Shown: positions 52,319-59,963 of the stretch, piece by piece | Numbering within the stretch: position 1 is the stretch's first letter | Layout: every line of letters starts with the position of its first letter | NCBI RefSeq assembly: GCF_003112555.1 | Contig: NZ_BEWB01000002.1 | Span: forward strand, 372,001 to 436,000 | DNA: 64,000 nt | Direction: 5' to 3' | From: Streptomyces coelicoflavus | GTDB lineage: Bacteria; Actinomycetota; Actinomycetes; Streptomycetales; Streptomycetaceae | The notes under the pieces: model-generated | What the model was told of the DNA's origin: nothing | Seen by the model: the letters and a program-made list of their open reading frames with translations, nothing else | The model's database searches: none | Program-made: the position numbers and the translations under genes

Positions 52319-53467
52319 GTGGCAGGGGCAACGCCGGGGACAGGGCCGGGGGCCAGACAGGCCGTGAGCGAGGCCCGCAGGATCGTCGTCAAGGTCGGTT
52401 CCTCCTCGCTGACCACCGCCGCGGGCGGCCTGGACGCCGACCGGGTCGACGCGCTCGTCGACGTGCTGGCCAAGGTGCGCGGCGCCGACCAGGAGGTCGT
52501 CCTCGTCTCCTCCGGTGCCATCGCCGCCGGGCTCGCCCCCCTCGGCCTGCGCCGCCGCCCCAGGGACCTGGCCCGCCAGCAGGCCGCCGCCAGCGTCGGC
52601 CAGGGGCTCCTGGTCGCCCGCTACACCGCCTCCTTCGCCCGCTACGGCGTCCGCGTCGGCCAGGTACTGCTGACCAGCGACGACATGAGCCGCCGCGCCC
52701 ACCACCGCAACGCGTCGCGCACCCTCGACAAGCTGCTGGCGATGGGCGCCTTCCCGATCGTCAACGAGAACGACACCGTCGCCACCGACGAGATCCGCTT
52801 CGGCGACAACGACCGCCTCGCCGCCCTCGTCGCCCACCTGGTCCGCGCCGACCTGCTGGTGCTGCTGTCCGACGTGGACGGCGTGTACGACGGCGACCCG
52901 AGCAGACCGGACACGTCGCGGATCGCCGAGGTGCGCGCCCCGGCCGACCTCGCCGACATCGAGATCGGCAGCGCCGGCAAGGCGGGCGTCGGCACCGGCG
53001 GCATGGTCACCAAGGTCGAGGCGGCCCGGATCGCCGCCGCCGCCGGCATCCCCGTGGTGCTGACCAGCGCGGTCCACGCGGCCGACGCCCTGGCCGGCGG
53101 CGACACCGGCACGTACTTCCACGCCACCGGCCGCCGCTCCGCCGACCGGCTGCTGTGGCTCCAGCACGCCTCCGCCCCGCAGGGGGCGCTGGTCCTCGAC
53201 GACGGCGCCGTACGGGCGGTGGTGGAGGGCCGGAAGTCGCTGCTGCCGGCCGGTATCGCGGGCCTCGAAGGGGACTTCGCCGCGGGCGACCCCGTCGAGC
53301 TGCGGGACGGCGCGGGCCGTGCGGTGGCCCGGGGACTGGTCAACTTCGACGCCAAGGAGATGCCCCGGCTGATCGGCCGCTCGACCCGGGAACTGGCGCG
53401 CGAACTCGGGCCCGCGTACGAACGTGAGGTCGTACACAGGGACGATCTGGTGATCCTGCACCCGTAA
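52319..53467 (+). CDS. proB: Glutamate 5-kinase
   Basis: First enzyme of proline synthesis; phosphorylates glutamate to gamma-glutamyl phosphate, usually inhibited by proline. The kinase domain begins at RRIVVKVGSSSLT and includes VVLVSSGAIAAGLAPLGL, FPIVNENDTVATDEIRFGDND and TGGMVTKVEAARIAA. A C-terminal PUA domain (about 290-382, GALVLDDGAVRAVVEGRKSLL) is present. The start is uncertain: GTG at 52319 (382 residues) has GGAGAGG 11 bases upstream; GTG at 52292 and GTG at 52364 are also in frame. The first ~15 residues of any choice are not part of the fold. proA follows after one hypothetical gene. Confidence 0.95.
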   Translation: MAGATPGTGPGARQAVSEARRIVVKVGSSSLTTAAGGLDADRVDALVDVLAKVRGADQEVVLVSSGAIAAGLAPLGLRRRPRDLARQQAAASVGQGLLVARYTASFARYGVRVGQVLLTSDDMSRRAHHRNASRTLDKLLAMGAFPIVNENDTVATDEIRFGDNDRLAALVAHLVRADLLVLLSDVDGVYDGDPSRPDTSRIAEVRAPADLADIEIGSAGKAGVGTGGMVTKVEAARIAAAAGIPVVLTSAVHAADALAGGDTGTYFHATGRRSADRLLWLQHASAPQGALVLDDGAVRAVVEGRKSLLPAGIAGLEGDFAAGDPVELRDGAGRAVARGLVNFDAKEMPRLIGRSTRELARELGPAYEREVVHRDDLVILHP

Positions 53468-53604
53468 TGGGTCGAAACGTCCCCGAATCGGCGGTGGACG
53501 TTCCGCAAAACCGCCCCGCGATCTCGCGCGGCCTGCTCAACTTTCCTCAGGGACAAGCCCGGCCGACCACCGGGCCGAGCCGTGTGCGTGAAGGAGGGGC
53601 CGTC

Positions 53605-54135
53605 GTGAGCGGAGTACGCCCTGAGACGGCGGCGCCCCGCGGTGGCAGCGCCTCCCGCGGTGGTGCGGGCACCCGCGGCACCACGGGCGCGCGCTCCGGC
53701 GCCGCCCGGGGCGCGAACCGCGCGGGCGGCGAGGAGCGCGCCCTCACCAGCGTCGCCGCCGGCGACCGGTTCCGCGGCGAGGAGCCCGAGCACGTCCCGC
53801 GCCTGTGGCACGTCACCCTCAGCGTCTCCGGCGCCCGCGCCCCGCTCACCGAGGTGCGCCGGGCGCTCGAACAGCTCGCGCACGACCACCCCTTCCTGCT
53901 GACCAGCCGCTACGCCGACGACCACGCGGAGATCCGGTACTGGGAGGAGGCCCGCGACCTGCACGACGCCGCCGCCGTCGCCCTGCGCCTGTGGGGCGAG
54001 CACCGGCAGACCGCGGGGCTGCCGCCCTGGGAGATCGTCGGCCTCGAGGTCATCGACCGGGCCACCTACCACCAGCGCATCGCCGCCGGGTACGGGCCCG
54101 CTCCGGCGACACCCGTCGGCGTCCACCCGTTCTGA
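53605..54135 (+). CDS. Hypothetical protein between proB and proA
   Basis: A 176-residue protein of no recognised family. Residues 1 to about 55 are a low-complexity Gly/Arg/Ala tail (GGSASRGGAGTRGTTGARSG). The rest is a compact alpha/beta domain: LWHVTLSVSGARAPLTEVRR, ALEQLAHDHPFLLTSRYADD, HAEIRYWEEARDLHDAAAVA, LRLWGEHRQTAGLPPWEIVG. The strand-helix-strand pattern with HDHPF and AEIRYWEE suggests an ACT- or ferredoxin-like fold, which is only a guess. GTG at 53605 has AAGGAGGGG five bases upstream. Its position between proB and proA suggests a link with proline synthesis or its control; none is shown. Confidence 0.75.
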   Translation: MSGVRPETAAPRGGSASRGGAGTRGTTGARSGAARGANRAGGEERALTSVAAGDRFRGEEPEHVPRLWHVTLSVSGARAPLTEVRRALEQLAHDHPFLLTSRYADDHAEIRYWEEARDLHDAAAVALRLWGEHRQTAGLPPWEIVGLEVIDRATYHQRIAAGYGPAPATPVGVHPF

Positions 54136-54219
54136 CCCGCCCCCCGGGACCGGCTTCTGCCCGTCTCCCGGCATATCTCGCGAGATGGGACGGCAGGCGT
54201 CCGCCCCCACCGCGCGCAC

Positions 54220-54225
54220 TACCCT
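54220..54225 (+). promoter_or_regulatory. -10 box of a leaderless proA promoter
   Basis: TACCCT ends six bases before the ATG at 54232, with no ribosome site. Confidence 0.6.
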
Positions 54226-54231
54226 TCCCTC

Positions 54232-55518
54232 ATGACCACGCTCTCGCCGTACGACTCGATGTCCCCCGTCGCCCGGGCCGCCTACCGGGCCAAGGCCGCC
54301 GCGGCCGACCTCGCGCCGCTGCCGCGGGCCGCCAAGGACGACGCGCTGCTCGCCGTCGCGGACGCCCTCGAGGTCCGGACCAGCGAGATCGTCGAGGCCA
54401 ACGCCCAGGACGTGGCCAAGGCCCGCGCCGCCGGGACCAGCGAGGCCATCATCGACCGGCTCACCCTCACCCCGGAGCGGGTCCGCGCCATCGCCTCCGA
54501 CGTGCGCGACGTCGTCGCGCTGCCCGACCCGGTCGGCGAGGTCGTGCGCGGTTCCACCCTGCCCAACGGCATCGACCTGCGCCAGGTCCGGGTGCCGCTC
54601 GGCGTGGTCGGCATCATCTACGAGGGCCGGCCCAACGTGACGGTCGACGCCGCCGCCCTGTGCCTGAAGTCCGGCAACGCGGTGCTGCTGCGCGGCTCCT
54701 CCTCCGCCTACCAGTCCAACACCGCCCTGGTCCGGGTCGTCCGCGACGCCGTGGGCGGGGCCGGGCTGCCCGCCGACGCCGTGCAACTGGTGCCCGGCGA
54801 GAGCCGCGACAGCGTGCGCGAGCTGATGCGGGCCCGCGGCCTGGTCGACGTGCTCATCCCGCGCGGCGGCGCCTCGCTGATCAACACCGTCGTCCAGGAG
54901 TCCACCGTCCCCGTCATCGAGACCGGCACCGGCAACTGCCACGTCTACGTCGACGCGCAGGCCGACCTCGACATGGCCGTCGACATCCTGATCAACTCCA
55001 AGGCCCAGCGCGTCAGCGTCTGCAACGCCGCCGAGACCCTCCTGGTCCACCAGGACATCGCCGCCGAGTTCCTGCCCCGCGCGCTGGACGCCCTCGCCGA
55101 GGCCGGGGTCACCGTGCACGCCGACGAACGCGTGACGGCGTACGCCAAGGACTCCCGGGCGACCGTCGTCGAGGCGACGCCGGAGGACTGGGAGACCGAG
55201 TACCTGTCGTACGACATCGCCGCGGCCGTCGTCGACTCCCTGGACCGGGCCGTCGAGCACATCCGGCTGTGGACCTCCGGCCACACCGAGGCCATCGTCA
55301 CCACCTCGCAGCAGGCCGCCCGGCGCTTCACCCAGCTGGTCGACTCCACCACCGTCGCTGTGAACACCTCCACCCGCTTCACCGACGGCGGCCAGTTCGG
55401 CTTCGGCGCCGAGATCGGCATCTCCACGCAGAAGCTGCACGCCAGGGGCCCGATGGGGCTGCCCGAGCTGACCAGCACCAAGTACATCGTCACCGGCGAC
55501 GGACACGTACGCCGCTGA
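54232..55518 (+). CDS. proA: Gamma-glutamyl phosphate reductase
   Basis: NADPH-dependent reductase converting gamma-glutamyl phosphate to glutamate-5-semialdehyde, the second step of proline synthesis, and using an aldehyde dehydrogenase fold. At 428 residues it has family length. Signatures are [53 protein letters not shown], the catalytic-Cys region [16 protein letters not shown], and the C-terminal [23 protein letters not shown] at 54232 has no Shine-Dalgarno but lies six bases after TACCCT, so it is probably expressed from its own leaderless promoter rather than only from proB. Confidence 0.98.
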   Translation: MTTLSPYDSMSPVARAAYRAKAAAADLAPLPRAAKDDALLAVADALEVRTSEIVEANAQDVAKARAAGTSEAIIDRLTLTPERVRAIASDVRDVVALPDPVGEVVRGSTLPNGIDLRQVRVPLGVVGIIYEGRPNVTVDAAALCLKSGNAVLLRGSSSAYQSNTALVRVVRDAVGGAGLPADAVQLVPGESRDSVRELMRARGLVDVLIPRGGASLINTVVQESTVPVIETGTGNCHVYVDAQADLDMAVDILINSKAQRVSVCNAAETLLVHQDIAAEFLPRALDALAEAGVTVHADERVTAYAKDSRATVVEATPEDWETEYLSYDIAAAVVDSLDRAVEHIRLWTSGHTEAIVTTSQQAARRFTQLVDSTTVAVNTSTRFTDGGQFGFGAEIGISTQKLHARGPMGLPELTSTKYIVTGDGHVRR

Positions 55519-55603
55519 CATCCGGGCGGCGGACGCACCGATCGGGGCATCTCACCCACCGGGAGAATTTCCCCGCCGTCTGCCCAAAACGACCCCCCAG
55601 GTC

Positions 55604-55609
55604 TAGTCT
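55604..55609 (+). promoter_or_regulatory. -10 box of a leaderless promoter
   Basis: TAGTCT ends six bases before the GTG at 55616. Confidence 0.6.
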
Positions 55610-55615
55610 GGACCC

Positions 55616-56185
55616 GTGCCGGAGGACGTGGGGGGCACGCCGTTCCCGGACGGCAGGGAGCCCGACGACGACCACGACCGCGGGGTGTCGGACGAAGAGT
55701 TCGCCTCCGTGGTCTTCGACGAGGCCTTCGTACAGGCGGCCGCGGTGCACGAGCCGACCGCCGTCGAACGCCTCCTGGCCGCCGCGGAGGCCAGAGCCGA
55801 GGCCACCGAGGCGGAAGCGGCCCGCCGCGGCCGCAGCAGAGCCGAGCGCTACGACGACGGGTACGGCGATTTCGGCCATGATCCCGACCTCGACGACCCG
55901 GACGACGACCGCGACCCCCTCGACCGCCCCTACGGCGCCCCCGCGGCCTACGGCAAGCAGGCCCGCTGGCACCGGCCCGTCGCCTGGCTGCTCGCCCTCG
56001 CGATGGGCATCGGCATGGTCGCGCTGGCCTTCGCGGCCGTCTACCGGGGCGCCTCCTCGGGCAGCGGCCCGCAGCAGGTGCCGCCGCCCGCCTCGACCGG
56101 CCCCGAGCAGGGCGGCACCGCGACGCCCTCGGCCTCCGCCGACTACTCCCGGCCGGCCGTGTCGGTGCTTCCGCGCAGCCCCTGA
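55616..56185 (+). CDS. Single-span membrane protein with SVVFDE-type cytoplasmic motif (paralogue 1)
   Basis: A 189-residue protein without a recognised family. The cytoplasmic part (1-120) is acidic, with SDEEFASVVFDEAFVQAA at about residues 24-41 followed by VHEPTAVERLLAAAEARAEA (a predicted helix), then a KQARW stretch. One membrane span (VAWLLALAMGIGMVALAFAAVY) follows, then a short Ser/Pro/Gly-rich outer tail (VPPPASTGPEQGG). The same SVVFDE element occurs in the next gene. GTG at 55616 has no ribosome site but a TAGTCT box six bases upstream. Its position among wall-synthesis genes suggests an envelope role; none is proven. Confidence 0.8.
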   Translation: MPEDVGGTPFPDGREPDDDHDRGVSDEEFASVVFDEAFVQAAAVHEPTAVERLLAAAEARAEATEAEAARRGRSRAERYDDGYGDFGHDPDLDDPDDDRDPLDRPYGAPAAYGKQARWHRPVAWLLALAMGIGMVALAFAAVYRGASSGSGPQQVPPPASTGPEQGGTATPSASADYSRPAVSVLPRSP

Positions 56186-56270
56186 CCTGCCCGCCGGCCG
56201 GCGCCAAGCTGTCCCAACTTGACCTGCACCGGCGCGTTTACGCGCCCTTCCGCAGACTCACTCTGAAGGT

Positions 56271-57341
56271 ATGGCAGGGCTTGGCGGTCCGCCCGGAGGA
56301 ACGCCCGAGGGCGCCCCCGGAGGCGGCGAGGACGAGTACCGATCCGTCGTCTTCGACGAATCGTTCGTGCGCGCTGCCCCGCTCCAGGAGTTCTCCGCCC
56401 AAGAACGCATCACCGACCACGCGCCCGCCGTGCGCCGCCGCCCGCCGCTGCGCCGGGCCGGACTGTCCCGGCAGGCGCTGATCCTCGTCCTGCTGATCGC
56501 CGTCGCCTTCGGTACCGCCGTCTACATGGGCGTACGGCACCCCTACCAGGACAGCGCCGGGGAGCGGGCCGCCGAACCGGCGCGGATGACCCTCGTCCCG
56601 CTCGCGCCGCGGGACCGGGTGCCCGGCGCCGACGACGCCGCGTCCCTGTACGCGCACAGTCCCGCCGCGCACTTCAGGACCGCGGCCCAGGGCGTCCCGC
56701 TGCCGGGAGCCCGGCGCACGGCGCACTTCTCCGAGGACCAGGTGATGAATGCGCTCACCACCGCCAAGAACTACATCCTGCGCTCGGCGCTCGACCCGGA
56801 CGTCCTCGGCGGCGGGGAGGTCCGCTCCGTGCGGGTGCTCCTCGACCCGGACCAGCTCCAGCAGTTCGACGAGAGCTTCGACCGCCCCGCCACGGACGGC
56901 CGGCACGCGCCCACCGGATGGCTGATCCGCTTCGACCCCGCCCGCGCCGAACTGGCCGACCCGCGGATCCGGGTGGACGGCAGCCTGCGGATCGTGGAGA
57001 GCGACGCGTCCACCCTGGAGGTCACCGCCGACCACACCATGGTGTACGCGCTGCGGCCGGCCGGCGACGCGCGGGCCGAGGAGTCGCTGTTCACCGTCCG
57101 GCGCGAGCTGCGCTTCCGCTTCGACCGGGACGACCTGCGGCTGCACCAGACCCGGCTCGTCGCCTCCTACGTCCAGGCCGGGCCGCTGTCCTGCGCCGAG
57201 GACTCGGCGAACTACCTCCGCCCGCTGCTGGCCGGCCGGCAGGCCGGGGCCGGCGTCCCCGCCGCCACCGACCCGTACACCTCGGACCACGCCACCGCCC
57301 TGTGCGGGAGCCTTGCGCAGGGCGCCCGGCCGAAGGCGTGA
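56271..57341 (+). CDS. Single-span membrane protein with SVVFDE-type cytoplasmic motif (paralogue 2)
   Basis: A 356-residue protein. The short cytoplasmic part contains EDEYRSVVFDESFVRAAPLQ at about residues 20-39 followed by EFSAQERITDHA, the same element as in the preceding gene. A basic stretch (RRRPPLRRAG) and one span (QALILVLLIAVAFGTAVYMGV) come next. The outer domain (about 95-356) is soluble and unassigned: VMNALTTAKNYILRSALDPD, VRSVRVLLDPDQLQQFDESF, ITADHTMVYALRPAG-like strands. It has two Cys (LSCAEDS, ALCGSLA) that may pair outside the cell. ATG at 56271 is 85 bases after the previous stop; the ribosome site GAAGG is too close to be ideal. Envelope function is suggested by context only. 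Confidence 0.8.
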   Translation: MAGLGGPPGGTPEGAPGGGEDEYRSVVFDESFVRAAPLQEFSAQERITDHAPAVRRRPPLRRAGLSRQALILVLLIAVAFGTAVYMGVRHPYQDSAGERAAEPARMTLVPLAPRDRVPGADDAASLYAHSPAAHFRTAAQGVPLPGARRTAHFSEDQVMNALTTAKNYILRSALDPDVLGGGEVRSVRVLLDPDQLQQFDESFDRPATDGRHAPTGWLIRFDPARAELADPRIRVDGSLRIVESDASTLEVTADHTMVYALRPAGDARAEESLFTVRRELRFRFDRDDLRLHQTRLVASYVQAGPLSCAEDSANYLRPLLAGRQAGAGVPAATDPYTSDHATALCGSLAQGARPKA

Positions 57342-57355
57342 GCCGGGGCGGGGCG

Positions 57356-58537
57356 TCAGGCCCCGTCGCGCGGAGAGCCGTCCCGCGGGGCCCGCGGACC
57401 GCCGCTCCCGTCGTCCCCGTCGCTCCCGGGGCCCTCCGGTCCCTGCGGACCGCCGGGGCCCTCCGCCGGCCCGTCCCCGTCCTTGGGCGGCCTCGGCTGG
57501 GAGCCCGCGAAGCCGCCGAAGCCCCGCCGCATCCGGTCCCCGAGGTCGCCGGCGCCGCCCGCGATGTCGTTGACCAGCTTCATCAGCGGGTCCTTGGAGC
57601 TGCGCACGTGCGTGGCGTAATGGGACGCGGACTCCCGGAAGGAGTCCCGCACCGAGGTGTCCTTGTCCTCGTCGCGGCGCGGGTAGTGGCCGTCCATGGT
57701 CCGCTGGTACTCGCGGGAGGCCGCCCACTTCTTCAGCTCGGCGGCCCGGACCGTGGTGAACGGGTGCGAGCGGGGCAGCACGTTGAGGATCTTCAGCACG
57801 GAGTCGCGCAGGTCGCCGCTGGCCTCGTACTCCTCGGCCTGCTCCAGGAAGGCGTCCACATTCATCTCGTGCAGGTGGTTGCCGCCCGCGATCTTCATCA
57901 GGCCCCGCATCGACGCCTGGAGGTCCTGGCCGACCAGCAGGCCCGCGCGGTCGGCGGACAGCTCCGACTTGCGGAACCACTCGCGCAGCGCGGTCACGAT
58001 CGCCATGATCGCCACGTTGCCCAGCGGGATCCAGGCGACCCGGACGGCCAGCGAGGTCAGGAAGAGCAGGATGGTCCGGTAGACCGCGTGCCCGGACAGG
58101 GCGTGCCCGACCTCGTGGCCGACGACCGCCCGCATCTCCTCCTCGTCGAGGAGCTCGACCAGGCCCGTGGTGACGACGATGATCGGCTCGTCCAGGCCGA
58201 TGCACATCGCGTTCGGAGCCGGGTCCTGCTTGACGTACATCGCGGGAACCTTCTCCAGGTCCAGGATGTAGCAGGCGTCGCGCAGCATGACGTTCAGATG
58301 GGCGAACTGCCGGTCCGAGACGCGCACCGAGTCGGACAGGAACAGCAGCCTCAGACTCCGCTCGGGCAGCAGGCCGCTCAGCGCCTTGAAGACCGTGTCG
58401 AAGCCGCTCAGCTTGCGCAGCGCCACCAGCGCGCTGCGGTCGGCCGGGTGCTCGTACGCACGCGAGGAGATGCCGGGGAAGCGCCTGCGCTGCCTGCTCG
58501 GCACCTGCTCGTGCCCGTTGTCGTGGCTGTCGGACAT
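57356..58537 (-). CDS. M48-family zinc metalloprotease (HtpX-like)
   Basis: A 393-residue membrane metalloprotease. The zinc motif VVGHEVGHALSGH lies near residues 135-147, with the third ligand Glu expected in the SELSADRAG helix (about residue 195), as in HtpX and Ste24 relatives. The long N-terminal part (1-130) is soluble-looking (SRAYEHPADRSALVALRKLS), and VYRTILLFLTSLAVRVAWIPL and NVAIMAIVTALREW give two spans around the active site. The C-terminal ~70 residues are disordered and Gly/Pro/Asp-rich. ATG at 58537 is preferred because GGGGGAAG lies just upstream; ATG at 58549 lacks a site. HtpX-type enzymes degrade misfolded membrane proteins; here it converges with the paralogue pair and diverges from two tiny membrane proteins that could be partners. 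Confidence 0.88.
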   Translation of the reverse strand: MSDSHDNGHEQVPSRQRRRFPGISSRAYEHPADRSALVALRKLSGFDTVFKALSGLLPERSLRLLFLSDSVRVSDRQFAHLNVMLRDACYILDLEKVPAMYVKQDPAPNAMCIGLDEPIIVVTTGLVELLDEEEMRAVVGHEVGHALSGHAVYRTILLFLTSLAVRVAWIPLGNVAIMAIVTALREWFRKSELSADRAGLLVGQDLQASMRGLMKIAGGNHLHEMNVDAFLEQAEEYEASGDLRDSVLKILNVLPRSHPFTTVRAAELKKWAASREYQRTMDGHYPRRDEDKDTSVRDSFRESASHYATHVRSSKDPLMKLVNDIAGGAGDLGDRMRRGFGGFAGSQPRPPKDGDGPAEGPGGPQGPEGPGSDGDDGSGGPRAPRDGSPRDGA

Positions 58538-58688
58538 CTCTTCCCCCATATACGGATGTATGAAGATCTGTGACCTGTACGTATGTCTGGCCTTTGCGAA
58601 CCCTTGTGCGGCCCTTTGCACCCCAGGAGCCGGGCCCAGCCTAGGCGGCGATACCGTGGACGGGCAGTACGTCGAAGGAGTCCACACC

Positions 58689-58850
58689 ATGCAGCACCTC
58701 CCCCACACCGACTGGCTCGCCGGGGCCGCGACCGCCGCCGAGCAGCAGGGGCCGGGGAATCTGCTCCGGATCGTCCTGATCGTGATGGTGGTGGGCTGCG
58801 TGCTGACCGCGTGGTTCCTGCTGCGGGGGTACAAGCAGAAGGACGACTGA
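58689..58850 (+). CDS. Tiny single-span membrane protein (53 aa)
   Basis: A 53-residue protein with a hydrophilic N-terminus (QHLPHTDWLAGAATAAEQQG), one strong membrane span (LLRIVLIVMVVGCVLTAWFLL) and a short basic C-terminus (RGYKQKDD). ATG at 58689 has GAAGGAG eight bases upstream, good evidence of translation; a GTG at 58656 is an alternative start in frame. It is divergent from the M48 protease. No family is recognised; candidates are a small regulatory or adaptor peptide. Confidence 0.7.
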   Translation: MQHLPHTDWLAGAATAAEQQGPGNLLRIVLIVMVVGCVLTAWFLLRGYKQKDD

Positions 58851-59015
58851 GGAGATCCGAAGGTTCCCCCGGACCCGCCGTGCCCGGTCGCGGACCGGTC
58901 GCCGCCCGGCGCTCCGCCCGGCTCCAACGGCGGAGTCGGCGTGATCGCCCGCGGGGCGCCCGCATACGATGAGCGGACGTCTTGTCCCGCCCACACCGGA
59001 TAGGTCCTGCCGAAG

Positions 59016-59183
59016 ATGAGCCTTCCCCTCAGCGCCGCCCAGTTCGTCACCCTCGCCGCCGAGGGCGGCGAGGAGCACGGCGGCAACCACGCGAGCCTCA
59101 GCCCCTACGTCACCGGCTTCGGTGCGCTGATCATCCTGCTGCTCCTGCTGTGGATCACCACCCGGTTCAACCGCGACCGCTGA
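59016..59183 (+). CDS. Tiny single-span membrane protein (55 aa)
   Basis: A 55-residue protein: an N-terminal alpha-helical segment ([20 protein letters not shown]), a polar GGNHASLSP turn, then one span ([19 protein letters not shown]) and RFNRDR at the C-terminus. The layout mirrors the 53-residue gene 165 bases upstream, but the sequences are not similar. ATG at 59016 has CGAAG just before it. Its stop is 59 bases before nadD. Sequence-based function is not possible. Confidence 0.7.
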   Translation: MSLPLSAAQFVTLAAEGGEEHGGNHASLSPYVTGFGALIILLLLLWITTRFNRDR

Positions 59184-59228
59184 GCGCGCGGCTCCGTGGG
59201 CGCGACCGGGTCGCTCCGGGCGGGCCGG

Positions 59229-59234
59229 TAGGGT
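59229..59234 (+). promoter_or_regulatory. -10 box of a leaderless nadD promoter
   Basis: TAGGGT ends eight bases before the ATG at 59243, with no ribosome site. Confidence 0.55.
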
Positions 59235-59242
59235 CTGCTCGC

Positions 59243-59947
59243 ATGGGAGAGCACGACACGCCTACCGGCCCGGCGCACGCGCCGGCGCGCGGCACGCAGA
59301 ACGCGGTGCCCGCCCGCGCCCCCGGCCGGGTCAACGGTCCGGGCGACGGCCCGACGTCGGGCAAGCGACGCCTGGGCGTCATGGGCGGCACCTTCGACCC
59401 GATCCACCACGGACACCTCGTGGCGGCCAGTGAGGTCGCCGCGCAGTTCCAGCTCGACGAGGTGGTGTTCGTGCCGACCGGGCAGCCGTGGCAGAAGAGC
59501 CACCGCGCGGTCTCCGCGGCCGAGGACCGCTATCTGATGACGGTCGTCGCGACCGTGGAGAACCCGCAGTTCTCGGTCAGCCGCATCGACATCGACCGCG
59601 GCGGCCCCACCTATACCGTCGACACCCTCCGCGACCTGCACGCCCTCAATCCGGACGCGGACCTGTTCTTCATCACCGGGGCCGACGCCCTCGCCCAGAT
59701 CCTCACCTGGCGCGACAGCGAGGAACTGTTCTCCCTCGCCCACTTCATCGGCGTCACCCGGCCCGGCCACACCCTCACGGACGCCGGACTCCCCAAGGGC
59801 GGCGTCTCGCTGGTGGAGGTCCCCGCCCTCGCCATCTCCTCCACGGACTGCCGTGCGAGAGTCGCCAAGGGCGATCCCGTCTGGTACCTGGTGCCCGACG
59901 GAGTCGTGCGCTACATCGACAAACGCCGGCTGTACCGCGGCGAGTGA
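59243..59947 (+). CDS. nadD: Nicotinate-nucleotide adenylyltransferase
   Basis: NAD biosynthesis enzyme joining nicotinate mononucleotide with ATP to give deamido-NAD. The nucleotidyltransferase motif [20 protein letters not shown] contains the (H/T)xGH signature (residues about 45-62), [14 protein letters not shown] and [15 protein letters not shown] follow, and [13 protein letters not shown] near residue 205 is the second ATP motif. A 43-residue disordered N-terminal extension ([20 protein letters not shown]) makes the protein 234 residues, longer than E. coli NadD. The ATG at 59243 has no Shine-Dalgarno but a TAGGGT box eight bases upstream. The LCP-like gene follows 16 bases later. Confidence 0.96.
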   Translation: MGEHDTPTGPAHAPARGTQNAVPARAPGRVNGPGDGPTSGKRRLGVMGGTFDPIHHGHLVAASEVAAQFQLDEVVFVPTGQPWQKSHRAVSAAEDRYLMTVVATVENPQFSVSRIDIDRGGPTYTVDTLRDLHALNPDADLFFITGADALAQILTWRDSEELFSLAHFIGVTRPGHTLTDAGLPKGGVSLVEVPALAISSTDCRARVAKGDPVWYLVPDGVVRYIDKRRLYRGE

Positions 59948-59963
59948 GCCGAGAGGGGCACCG

